64,000 nt of DNA from Bowmanella yangjiangensis. Its GTDB lineage: Bacteria > Pseudomonadota > Gammaproteobacteria > Enterobacterales > Alteromonadaceae. Shown piece by piece: positions 1 through 7,701 of this stretch. The stretch spans positions 1 through 64,000 of the forward strand of contig NZ_JAFKCS010000004.1 in assembly GCF_017255015.1 (NCBI RefSeq), written 5' to 3'. Every line of letters starts with the position of its first letter. Position 1 is the first letter of the stretch. The notes under the pieces were generated by a model. That model made no database searches. It saw only the letters and a list, made by a program, of their open reading frames with translations, and was not told the DNA's origin. The position numbers were made by a program, and so were the translations under genes.

Positions 1-1
1 T

Positions 2-106
2 GATTCGGTTGGCGCTAACGAAGACATCATTCGCCGTTATGTGAAGTATCAGGATAAACAAGCCAAAGAGGAAGAGGAGCGTCAACAGCGCTTAGAGCTT
101 TCTTGA
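2..106 (+). CDS. IS200/IS605-family TnpA transposase, C-terminal end only (partial)
   Basis: The window opens inside an ORF whose last 34 residues are visible, ending LELS. The pattern VGANEDIIRRYVKYQ followed by a charged Lys/Glu/Gln-rich tail resembles the C-terminal helix of small Y1 (HUH) transposases of the IS200/IS605 group, which carries the catalytic tyrosine region upstream. The catalytic His-hydrophobic-His motif lies outside the window, so activity cannot be judged. Two 7-bp hairpins follow within 60 bases, as expected of the subterminal structured end of such an element. The family call rests on a short tail and is tentative. Confidence 0.55.
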   Translation, partial: DSVGANEDIIRRYVKYQDKQAKEEEERQQRLELS

Positions 107-113
107 GCAGAAA

Positions 114-132
114 GGCACCCTTCTAGGGTGCC
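114..132 (+). terminator. hairpin after the transposase ORF (GGCACCC/GGGTGCC)
   Basis: Perfect 7-bp stem (114-120 with 126-132) and 5-base loop, eight bases after the transposase stop codon. There is no strong T-run, so it is either a weak terminator or part of the structured right end of the IS. Confidence 0.5.
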
Positions 133-143
133 CTTAAGCAAAG

Positions 144-162
144 CCACCTGCTATGCAGGTGG
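144..162 (+). repeat. subterminal hairpin of the IS200/IS605-like right end
   Basis: CCACCTG/CAGGTGG forms a perfect 7-bp stem with a CTATG loop, followed by ATTTTTAC. IS200/IS605 elements end in a subterminal hairpin recognised as single-stranded DNA by TnpA, and the position fits. It also resembles a Rho-independent terminator because of the T5 tract. The exact element end is probably within the next 10-20 bases. Confidence 0.5.
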
Positions 163-307
163 ATTTTTACACCATTTCCCACCAAACGATAAGCATGTCC
201 CTTCAATCGACGGCCTTATCACTTCTCATCTACAGTGAAATTTCTCTGCTGCTAGTGTCTCGCTAATCGGCCTTTTCTGGCCGGGATAACAATAATGGAG
301 ACACGAG

Positions 308-3300
308 ATGAACAAGACATTCAACAGGCACCTTACTGCGTTGGCTATTGCTGCGGCTCTGGGCATATCCGCCCCGGCGTTAGCCAATAACACCTCGAAT
401 ATAGTGGGAAGTGTAAAAGCTGAGCGCTTGGATGACCTGCAGGTCACAGCCAAAGATCCTCAGACAGGTTACAGCCGGCAGATAGAAATAAGTGAGTCCG
501 GTAGCTTTCGCTTTGCGCAGTTGCCCCCAGGAAACTACGAAATCCAAATAACCCGCGATGGTGCTGTATTGGCAACCCAGACGGTTCGCTTATCTCTTGG
601 TGTGAATGCCTCACCGAGCTTTGACTTATCAGCCGATAGCGCAGAGCGTATTGAAATTACCGGGGCGCGGATTGCTAATGTGGATGTGTCTACAACAGAT
701 TCGGGCTTAGTGATTGGTGAGTTCGATATCGACAAAATGCCTATCGCCCGCAATATGACGGCGGTGGCTTTATTGGCCCCCGGTGTAGTGAAAGGCGATG
801 AAGGCTTCGGAGATGGCAATACTGCCTCATTTGGTGGTGCATCTGTTGCTGAAAACTCATGTTATATCAATGGATTGGAGGTAACTAATACTCGTCAGGG
901 GTTAGGCTGTGGGTCTGTACCCTTCGAGTTTTACAAGGAGTTCCAAGTCAAGACCGGGGGCTACTCGGCCATGTTTGGGCGCACCACCGGTGGCGTAGTG
1001 AATGCGGTCACTAAAAGTGGTACCAATGAGTGGGAGTTTGCTGCGACTGCTAACTGGACGCCAGCAGGGCTTCAGGAAGATGGCAAGGCATCCAGAGGAA
1101 GTGGCGGCACCGGTAATATTTTCAGAGACAACCGGGTAACCGAGCATAGCGAATACGATGTGACTCTGTCAGCCAGCGGTCCTATTATTGAAGATTCGCT
1201 ATTTATCTATGCTTTAGTTAATCCCAGAAATGTCACAGATAAGTTTGCTTCAGACATTGCTGATGGCAACGCTTTTTACCGCCCTGATACTGAATATCGG
1301 GTCAGAGAAGCTTCCGGTGGCGACAATTTGTTCTGGGGCGTCAAGCTGGACTGGGATGTAAACGATGATCACCGACTGAGCTACTTTGCCTACTCTGACC
1401 GCCGTGACGTCACAGAAGATATTTATGCTTACAATCCGAACACGGGTGAAACGAGCAGTGATCCCACAGGTGTTAATATTCGCAAGCGTGGTGGCGAGGC
1501 GCAAAGCCTGAATTATACCGGTTACTGGACTGATTCATTGACCGTGTCAGCCATGGCCGGGGAGATTGAAACCCAATATTCTACCGTTCCCAGTAACACC
1601 GAGTGCCCAAGTGTTTCCGATAGCCGCAATGTACCTAATCCCATACTAGGTTGTGGCCCAGGCGGCTCGGTAGGTGACAATCTGGATAAGAACACTCAGT
1701 ATCGTCTGGACCTGGAGTATGCCTTTGAAAACCATTTAATTCGTGCTGGCTGGGATTATCAGGAGCGCGAATCTACCAGGATAACTGACCCTATCGGTCC
1801 TGACGGCATGGCATGGACCTACTCCACATTGGCGCCTAATGCCAGTATTCAGGGGATTCCGTTCACCAATACCACTGACCAGAGTATGGAAATTGTATCT
1901 GGTCGTTTCTTCGGTGGCGGCGGTAGTTTTAAGTCAGAACTGACGGCCTACTATATTGAGGATGAGTGGCAGTTAACCGACAACTTCAAAGTGAATATCG
2001 GTGTGCGTAAGGACATTTTTGAAGGTGACGGCACAACTGGCCGGCAGCTATACAAATTTGATACCGACATTGCACCCAGACTCGGATTTAGCTGGGATAT
2101 TAATGGTGACGGAGAATCAAAACTCTATGCTACCTGGGGACGTTACTACCTGCCGGTTGCGAACAATACCATTTATCGCTCAGCGTCAAACATCAGTGAC
2201 TTTACCACTTACTATACCTACACCGGTCATGATGACAGAACTGGGGTGCCGACCGGCCTGACGCCAGTGACGGGCGTGGAAACATCCTCAACCAATTTCA
2301 CAACCATACCTGTTGCACCTGAGCGCGCAGTGTTTCAAACCGAGGAAGCCGATCCCTTTGCCCGTGATGAGTTAATTATAGGTTACGAGCAATCGCTTTC
2401 TGATGATTTGGCATTCTCTGTACGCGGTACCTATCGTGAAGTTACTAGTGCACTAGATGACTATTGCGGGGCTTACGCGTATCCATTCTGCCTGTTAGTG
2501 AATCCAGGAAAGAGCGCAACGGCATTTAAGGATGGTGTGTATTATTACGGCGAAGGCGATCCGCGTAACAACTTGGATCCCCATGATCCTGATGAAGATT
2601 ACAGTGCCTTTGACCTTTCCGACGGTATCGCCGATCCGGGTTCGAGAAGCACTACATCAGCTGAGCAATTGGGACTGCCAGAAGCCAATAACGAATATTT
2701 GGCGTTGCAGACGGAGTTTCGCTATCGCCGGGATGACCTGCGTATGAACTTCATTTACACCTGGTCTCGCAGTACCGGGAATTTCGAAGGGGCAGTGAAA
2801 TCTGATATCGACCAAGCGGATGCTGGTGTGACGCAGGATTTCGACTTCCCAGCCTTGATGGATGGAGCCGACGGCTATCAAGCCAATGACCGACGCCATG
2901 TGTTCAAATTATTCGGAAGTTACGATCTGAACGATGATTGGTCACTGGGTTGGAATAGCACGTTGGCCAGTGGTCGCCCACTGTCGGCATTTGGGCAGGG
3001 TTACCCGGACCATAACCCGGATGTATATGGTAGCTATGGTGATACGTTCTACATATTCACAGGTCAGTGCCCTGACAGCAATGGCGATGGTGCATGTAAT
3101 CAGGATGAGAAAATCTACAACTTCATCCCCCGTGGAACTGTGGGTCGGACTCCTTGGACGTTCAATATTGATATGTCACTGGCGTACCGCTTTGACATTT
3201 CTGGGGTAGAGATGCGAGCGTCATTGGATGTTTTTAATGTGTTGAACACCCAAGAGGCGACCTCATTGAATGAACATTATGAAGCAAGACGCAGTGAAGG

Positions 3301-3382
3301 CACGCCGAATCCTTGGTACGGCGCGGCTTATTCCTGGCAGGCACCTCGTTCGGTGCGGTTTGGCATAGAAGCAAGGTTCTGA
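308..3382 (+). CDS. Oar-like TonB-dependent outer-membrane receptor
   Basis: 1024 residues. A Sec signal peptide (about 1-27, ending APALANN) precedes a small carboxypeptidase-regulatory/CNA-B-like domain (about 30-100, with the FAQLPPGNYEI pattern), then a TonB plug (about 110-240, with FGRTTGGVVNAVTKSG) and a long beta-barrel ending in Phe, as expected for BAM recognition. N-terminal CarboxypepD_reg plus plug is the layout of Oar/SusC-like receptors that import large substrates or act in outer-membrane biogenesis. GGAGA at 296-300 precedes the ATG. It is monocistronic: a hairpin follows the stop. Substrate cannot be read from sequence. Confidence 0.9.
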   Translation: MNKTFNRHLTALAIAAALGISAPALANNTSNIVGSVKAERLDDLQVTAKDPQTGYSRQIEISESGSFRFAQLPPGNYEIQITRDGAVLATQTVRLSLGVNASPSFDLSADSAERIEITGARIANVDVSTTDSGLVIGEFDIDKMPIARNMTAVALLAPGVVKGDEGFGDGNTASFGGASVAENSCYINGLEVTNTRQGLGCGSVPFEFYKEFQVKTGGYSAMFGRTTGGVVNAVTKSGTNEWEFAATANWTPAGLQEDGKASRGSGGTGNIFRDNRVTEHSEYDVTLSASGPIIEDSLFIYALVNPRNVTDKFASDIADGNAFYRPDTEYRVREASGGDNLFWGVKLDWDVNDDHRLSYFAYSDRRDVTEDIYAYNPNTGETSSDPTGVNIRKRGGEAQSLNYTGYWTDSLTVSAMAGEIETQYSTVPSNTECPSVSDSRNVPNPILGCGPGGSVGDNLDKNTQYRLDLEYAFENHLIRAGWDYQERESTRITDPIGPDGMAWTYSTLAPNASIQGIPFTNTTDQSMEIVSGRFFGGGGSFKSELTAYYIEDEWQLTDNFKVNIGVRKDIFEGDGTTGRQLYKFDTDIAPRLGFSWDINGDGESKLYATWGRYYLPVANNTIYRSASNISDFTTYYTYTGHDDRTGVPTGLTPVTGVETSSTNFTTIPVAPERAVFQTEEADPFARDELIIGYEQSLSDDLAFSVRGTYREVTSALDDYCGAYAYPFCLLVNPGKSATAFKDGVYYYGEGDPRNNLDPHDPDEDYSAFDLSDGIADPGSRSTTSAEQLGLPEANNEYLALQTEFRYRRDDLRMNFIYTWSRSTGNFEGAVKSDIDQADAGVTQDFDFPALMDGADGYQANDRRHVFKLFGSYDLNDDWSLGWNSTLASGRPLSAFGQGYPDHNPDVYGSYGDTFYIFTGQCPDSNGDGACNQDEKIYNFIPRGTVGRTPWTFNIDMSLAYRFDISGVEMRASLDVFNVLNTQEATSLNEHYEARRSEGTPNPWYGAAYSWQAPRSVRFGIEARF

Positions 3383-3388
3383 TGCCCG

Positions 3389-3420
3389 GGCCCCGAAGTT
3401 ACTTTCGGGGCCGTTTCTTT
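3389..3420 (+). terminator. Rho-independent terminator after the Oar-like receptor
   Basis: GGCCCCGAA (3389-3397) pairs with TTCGGGGCC (3404-3412) around a 6-base loop and is followed by GTTTCTTT. It starts 7 bases after the stop codon of the receptor gene. Confidence 0.85.
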
Positions 3421-3575
3421 ATCCATCACATCTAGATTACGAGATAGCCGTTACACTTCTTCAGCGCATGCGGTGTACCTTTTATCTCTTCTCGCCGCAG
3501 TCTGGCTTATGCAGAGCATAGGGGGCCAGCACTTGCGCCTATAGTCTTTTTATCCTCATCGATTTTGGAGGTTCT

Positions 3576-4289
3576 ATGCTCGATTGCATGATTGTGGATG
3601 ACGAACCCTTGGCGAGACAGCGCATCCAGTTTCTGTTGGAGCAGCGGCCAGGTTGGCAGGTGGTAGCTGAGGCTCGCGAATATCAGGAAGCGAAAGCAGC
3701 CTTGCTGCGTTACCGGCCAACGCTGTGTTTTATGGACATCGATATTATTGGTGGCAGTGGTGTGCAGTTAGCGCATGAATTGAGTGAGGTCATCGATACC
3801 CGCTGGGTGTTTACCACGGCATATGGGCAATATGCGGTGAAGGCCTTCGAGCTAAATGCCTTTGACTATCTGTTAAAGCCCTTTGAGTCAGAGCGGGTTG
3901 AAAGGGTGTTGGGTAAACTGGAAAAACAGCATGTTGTACAGCATAAACCGCTGGAGGTATTGGCCATCCGTTCTCTGGGCAATGTTCAATTTGTGCGTGC
4001 TGATGACATTTTATGGATACGCGGAGCGGGTAATTACATGGAGCTACACTGCCAGGATAAAACCTACCTTTACCGAGAGTCTATGGCCGGGATGGAGGCT
4101 GGATTAGATGCCAGTCAATTTATTCGGGTGCATCGTTCGGCCATGATTAATCGCCGATTTTTACGTGCTATTAATAGCTCTATGGGCAGATATAACAGTC
4201 TGGAAATGGCCAATGGAGATGAGGTGCGTATTGGCCAGGGATATCGAAAAGCACTATTTGAGTTGTTGGGGTTAAATTTTCATGACTGA
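3576..4289 (+). CDS. LytTR-family response regulator
   Basis: 237 residues. An N-terminal CheY-like receiver (1-115) has the acidic pair D8-D9, phospho-acceptor D54 (FMDID) and conserved K101 (LLKPF). A C-terminal LytTR DNA-binding domain (about 135-235) carries IRGAGNYMELH and FIRVHRSAMINRRFL, typical of AlgR/AgrA/LytR regulators. GGAGG at 3567-3571 fixes the start. It overlaps the downstream histidine kinase by 8 bases, so the two are translationally coupled. A second LytTR regulator closes the operon, so one kinase may drive two regulators, or cross-regulate. Confidence 0.93.
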   Translation: MLDCMIVDDEPLARQRIQFLLEQRPGWQVVAEAREYQEAKAALLRYRPTLCFMDIDIIGGSGVQLAHELSEVIDTRWVFTTAYGQYAVKAFELNAFDYLLKPFESERVERVLGKLEKQHVVQHKPLEVLAIRSLGNVQFVRADDILWIRGAGNYMELHCQDKTYLYRESMAGMEAGLDASQFIRVHRSAMINRRFLRAINSSMGRYNSLEMANGDEVRIGQGYRKALFELLGLNFHD

Positions 4290-5397
4290 AGAATCGTTTA
4301 GTTCTGCGGTAAGTAAACCCTCATTTTGGTTGTTACACACAGCGGGATGGCTGTTCTATTATCTTCTGATGCTGGCCGACAATATGCTGTTACTAGGTAA
4401 CTACAACGCACTGGGTTGCAGCATTCTTTACATACTTATCCCAGTTACCTTGATTGGCTTTGTTCTGACATTACCGGTTCGCTATTTGTATCGACACTGC
4501 TGGAATCTGCCTTTTGTCTATCAGGCTGCGGTGATTATCGCGGTAAGTGCGTTGCTGGCCAGTTTGTGGATTGTGCCCAAAAACCTGCTGTTTTACTGGG
4601 CAAGCGGCGACGATATTTTCAATTTGTCAGCAAACCCCAAATTTAAGTGGCAACACTTGTTTATGATGGTCAGCAACTCCTTCTTTATTATGATGGTATG
4701 GAGTAGTTTGTACTTCGGCATCAACTATCATTATCGTCTGGTGCAGGCACAGGAGCAGCAACTGCGCTCAGCCCGACTTAGCCATCTGGCGCAAATTCGT
4801 ATGCTCCGCTACCAGATTAACCCTCATTTTTTATTCAATACCCTGAATGCGTTATCAACTTTGGTGATGAAGGGGGATAAGCCACGTAGCGGTAAAATGA
4901 TTGAGCAGTTAGCAACCTTTCTGCGCTTTTCCCTGGACAGTGAACCGGAAAAGAAAATACGTCTGCATGACGAAATTAAAGCCCTGATGATGTATCTGGA
5001 AATTGAAAAGGTCAGGTTTTCTGACCGCCTTGATGTGGAGGTTTCTGTCACCCCGGAGGCGCGCATGGCTATGGTGCCAAGCATGCTGCTGCAACCACTG
5101 GTGGAGAATTGTATCAAACATGCCATTGCCAAAATGTCGGACGGTGGAGTGATCAAGGTGCAGGCTTGGCTTGAAAACAAGATGTTACATTTGCAAGTTG
5201 CGGACAATGGCCCTTTGACGGATGTTAATCAGGTGAACCTCAGCGGTGTTGGCCTGCAAAACATCATTGAGCGACTAGAGGTGCTATATGGTCAGTACCA
5301 AAAGCTCAGAATGGATGTGCAAGGCTCTCACGGTCTGAGGGTGACTCTTGTTATTCCATTTGAAGAAGAACCATGGACAGAATTACCGTTGTCATAG
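4282..5397 (+). CDS. LytS/YehU-type membrane sensor histidine kinase
   Basis: 371 residues. Four hydrophobic segments occupy about residues 18-40, 48-70, 80-100 and 120-145. Then comes the His_kinase box QINPHFLFNTLNALS, with the phosphorylatable His near residue 180, and a HATPase_c domain (about 265-360) with LVENCIKHAI as N-box and VGLQNIIERL as the glycine box. No periplasmic sensor domain is visible, so the signal is probably sensed in or at the membrane. Its ATG overlaps the upstream regulator and its end overlaps the downstream regulator by 25 bases. Confidence 0.92.
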   Translation: MTEESFSSAVSKPSFWLLHTAGWLFYYLLMLADNMLLLGNYNALGCSILYILIPVTLIGFVLTLPVRYLYRHCWNLPFVYQAAVIIAVSALLASLWIVPKNLLFYWASGDDIFNLSANPKFKWQHLFMMVSNSFFIMMVWSSLYFGINYHYRLVQAQEQQLRSARLSHLAQIRMLRYQINPHFLFNTLNALSTLVMKGDKPRSGKMIEQLATFLRFSLDSEPEKKIRLHDEIKALMMYLEIEKVRFSDRLDVEVSVTPEARMAMVPSMLLQPLVENCIKHAIAKMSDGGVIKVQAWLENKMLHLQVADNGPLTDVNQVNLSGVGLQNIIERLEVLYGQYQKLRMDVQGSHGLRVTLVIPFEEEPWTELPLS

Positions 5398-6197
5398 CTG
5401 ATGATGAATTGCTGGCTCGGGAAGGTTTGGCGATGTGTTTGCAAGAGATTGATACGGTTGAACTGGTTGCCAGTTGTCGTAACGGTCTTGAGGCACTTGA
5501 TGCCATCTCAGAACACAACCCGGATCTGGTACTGCTGGATATTGAGATGCCCCATGTGAGTGGGGTTGAATTGGTCAATGCGCTCAAAGCACGGCTACAA
5601 ACGCACACTGAGGTTATCTATGTGACCGCGCTTAACCAGTTTGCGGTAGATGCCTATCAGCAGGGAATAAAGGATTACATTCTCAAACCTATTAGCGTTG
5701 AGCGTGTGCGTAAAAGCATTGAGGGATTTATTCACCGCCGCGTTATGAGAGATGCGGGGCAGTCATTGGCGCAGTTTGATCAACTGGTACGTCAGCGCAC
5801 CGGTAAGACATTTGTTGGCATGCTCGAGCAGTTACAGCAAGATACCGATCGTAGTCTCGCCACGCTTAATCCCTACCTTTCCTTAAAGAACGGCAGTCAA
5901 TGGCTGCGGGTTAAAGTGGATGAGATTAATTGGATAGAAGCGGCTGGCGATTACATCTGCGTGCATACCGATAATGCCGCACATATCGCCCGTCACACCC
6001 TCAGTGGTATTGAAGCTAACTTGGATCATCAGCGCTTTTGCCGGGTTAGCCGTTCGGCGATTATCAATCTTGAACAACTCACCCGTCTGACTCCCAATTC
6101 TAACGGGGAATACCACGCCATGCTGCGCTGTGGAGAAGAAGTTAAAGTGAGCCGCAATTATAAAGGGCGACTTAAAGAGCTAAGTGGGGAAAATTAA
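5373..6197 (+). CDS. second LytTR-family response regulator of the operon
   Basis: 274 residues: receiver (1-118) with D10-D11, phospho-acceptor D56 (LLDIEMP) and K about 102 (YILKPI); a linker of about 50 residues; then LytTR (about 165-272) with WIEAAGDYICVHT and FCRVSRSAIINLEQL. The start lies inside the kinase gene, with GAAGAAG upstream of the ATG, which indicates coupled translation. The longer linker and divergent sequence show it is not a recent duplicate of the first regulator. Likely target promoters are nearby, but no LytTR direct repeats were identified with confidence. Confidence 0.92.
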   Translation: MDRITVVIADDELLAREGLAMCLQEIDTVELVASCRNGLEALDAISEHNPDLVLLDIEMPHVSGVELVNALKARLQTHTEVIYVTALNQFAVDAYQQGIKDYILKPISVERVRKSIEGFIHRRVMRDAGQSLAQFDQLVRQRTGKTFVGMLEQLQQDTDRSLATLNPYLSLKNGSQWLRVKVDEINWIEAAGDYICVHTDNAAHIARHTLSGIEANLDHQRFCRVSRSAIINLEQLTRLTPNSNGEYHAMLRCGEEVKVSRNYKGRLKELSGEN

Positions 6198-6210
6198 GTC
6201 GCCGAATGCA

Positions 6211-6288
6211 TTAAATACCGAGTCCCTGCAGCACGCTCATCGCCTCTAAAATGATAGGAATAGCAAACATCGTCGTTAATGGGTACAT
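6211..6288 (-). CDS. 25-residue hydrophobic small protein (unannotated-type sORF)
   Basis: Reading the minus strand, AGGAGA stands 6-7 bases before an ATG that opens a 25-codon ORF, MYPLTTMFAIPIILEAMSVL plus five residues, ending in TAA. The product is almost entirely hydrophobic and could span or lie on a membrane. A sigma-70-like promoter (TTGTCA, 16 bp, TAATAT) lies about 90 bases upstream on the same strand, so the ORF has both signals it needs. It is convergent with the LytTR operon and stops 13 bases from its end. No family is recognised. Purely sequence-based prediction. Confidence 0.5.
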   Translation of the reverse strand: MYPLTTMFAIPIILEAMSVLQGLGI

Positions 6289-6379
6289 AGTGTCTCTCCT
6301 TAATTGAAACTTTGTCGTTTCTGCCGTCTAGCCGCTGCGGCTGTCCTTCTAATCAAAACAATGTAAGTTACGATTCACT

Positions 6380-6407
6380 ATATTAGGTTAGATAACGCTT
6401 TTGACAA
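6380..6407 (-). promoter_or_regulatory. sigma-70-like promoter for the 25-aa ORF
   Basis: On the minus strand TTGTCA (6402-6407) and TAATAT (6380-6385) are spaced by 16 bases. Predicted start is near 6373, giving a leader of about 85 nt ahead of the small ORF. The rest of the 6198-6521 gap holds only a short GC hairpin (AGCCG/CGGCT near 6330). Confidence 0.5.
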
Positions 6408-6521
6408 GCATAATGCTATCCGAAATTGAAAGTGCAGGGTACATTACAATTATTCACAAATTGTGCCGTGATAACAAAAGGTTGCAGGGATTAAGCTAAA
6501 CATAATAAAGGGAGAAACCAA

Positions 6522-7598
6522 ATGAATTATGCCACTCTTCGCCGTTCTGGATTGTTTATAGTTTGTTGCGCGCTGCTGTCGGCCTGCGGTTCGGGCGGTG
6601 GTACTCTTGAGGAACCCACGCCAAACCCTCCGCCAACAGTTTCTCAGCCTGCTTTTGCGCAAGTCAGCTTACAAGGCAAAATTATCAACCAATTGATGGC
6701 AACCGAATCTAGTGTATATGCCGCAACTGATGCAGGTGTTTACTTACTTGAGGATGACCAGTGGCAGCTTCGCAGCCAGGCCGATTGGCATGTCTTGAGC
6801 ATGGTGCGCTACGGCGAGCGGCACTTGCTTATCAGCGCTATGCAGAAAGATAAAAGCCTGTTGGCTGAAAGTAAGGATGATGGTCTGAGTTGGGAGATAT
6901 TGACTCACAACTACAGTGATATGAGCGGGGAGCCTGCTTTTAAGCTTGCACTGCATCAAGGCAAATTATATGGCGTCGGTTATGACGTGCTGGCGGTATC
7001 GGAAGACAGAGGCCGCAACTGGAGTCTGTTAGCCGGAGGCTGGAACGGTTTTGCCCGCGGTATGTCGGCGCTAACGGTGCATCCCAGCAAGCCTGATGTT
7101 TGGTATGGTGGCCAGGGCGCCATCGAGAATATCGTTCTGCGAAAATTGGATACCGAAACACTGGCCGAAGAAAGTTATCCGGATGTTGTCGAACTTCTGC
7201 CGGCCCCTAGTGTTGTGAAGTCAATTGTTATGCATCCCTCTGATCCTGAACGCGTGTTTGTAACAGGTGAAGGGGGCTTGATCCAAAGCAGCGACTATGG
7301 TCAGAGTTGGCAGGCCTTGCGTACCAATGACAACTATCGCTTTTACTTTGGCTTGCTGCTGGACAGTCAGAATCCGGATGTGATGTACACCGCAGGTTGG
7401 AAGAAAGATTATGACAATCCGCAAAGTCTTATTCTTGAGATAAGCCGGGATGCTGGCAAAACCTGGCAGAACTATCAGCATCCGGATAGCAGCCTGTTTG
7501 GCGGCGTTTACAGTATGGCCAGTCGTAGAGAGCAGGGTAAGGAAGTGTTGTATCTTGGTCTGTTTAAAGGTGGTGTGATGAAAGTGGTGTTGGAATAA
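6522..7598 (+). CDS. outer-membrane-type lipoprotein with BNR/VPS10-like beta-propeller
   Basis: 358 residues. The N-terminus is a lipoprotein signal with lipobox LSAC (Cys 22) followed by a Gly/Ser then Pro-rich linker, suggesting export and lipidation. The rest shows repeated blades with S.D.G..W signatures (DDGLSWEIL, DRGRNWSLL, DYGQSWQAL, DAGKTWQNY), the Asp-box/BNR pattern of sortilin-like and YCF48-like propellers. No sialidase catalytic residues are evident, so a binding or structural role is more likely than hydrolysis. GGGAGA precedes the ATG. It follows the LytTR operon and could be a target, which is inference only. Confidence 0.8.
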   Translation: MNYATLRRSGLFIVCCALLSACGSGGGTLEEPTPNPPPTVSQPAFAQVSLQGKIINQLMATESSVYAATDAGVYLLEDDQWQLRSQADWHVLSMVRYGERHLLISAMQKDKSLLAESKDDGLSWEILTHNYSDMSGEPAFKLALHQGKLYGVGYDVLAVSEDRGRNWSLLAGGWNGFARGMSALTVHPSKPDVWYGGQGAIENIVLRKLDTETLAEESYPDVVELLPAPSVVKSIVMHPSDPERVFVTGEGGLIQSSDYGQSWQALRTNDNYRFYFGLLLDSQNPDVMYTAGWKKDYDNPQSLILEISRDAGKTWQNYQHPDSSLFGGVYSMASRREQGKEVLYLGLFKGGVMKVVLE

Positions 7599-7608
7599 CA
7601 TTAAATAA

Positions 7609-7637
7609 GGGCCGCTGTAAGGGAAAATAGGCGGCCC
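7609..7637 (+). terminator. hairpin after the lipoprotein gene
   Basis: GGGCCGC (7609-7615) pairs perfectly with GCGGCCC (7631-7637) across a 15-base loop, starting 11 bases after the stop. It lacks a T-run, so termination strength is uncertain. Confidence 0.45.
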
Positions 7638-7643
7638 TGACCA

Positions 7644-7687
7644 TTGACCCTGCCAGAACTGATGATAAAATGCGAATCCTTCTCATT
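7644..7687 (+). promoter_or_regulatory. sigma-70 promoter overlapped by a Fur box
   Basis: TTGACC (7644-7649) and TAAAAT (7666-7671) are spaced by 16 bp. AAATGCGAATCCTTCTCATT (7668-7687) closely matches the Fur-box consensus half-sites (ATGAGAAT/ATTCTCAT) and sits on the -10 region and start site. Iron-replete repression of the receptor and PepSY genes is therefore expected. Confidence 0.7.
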
Positions 7688-7701
7688 AATGGTTTCTTTC
7701 C

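Noticed and set aside
6401-6450. TTGACA (6401) with TACAAT (6445) as lipoprotein promoter
   Set aside because: The spacing of 38 bases is far outside the sigma-70 range; the TTGACA falls in the opposite-strand promoter instead.
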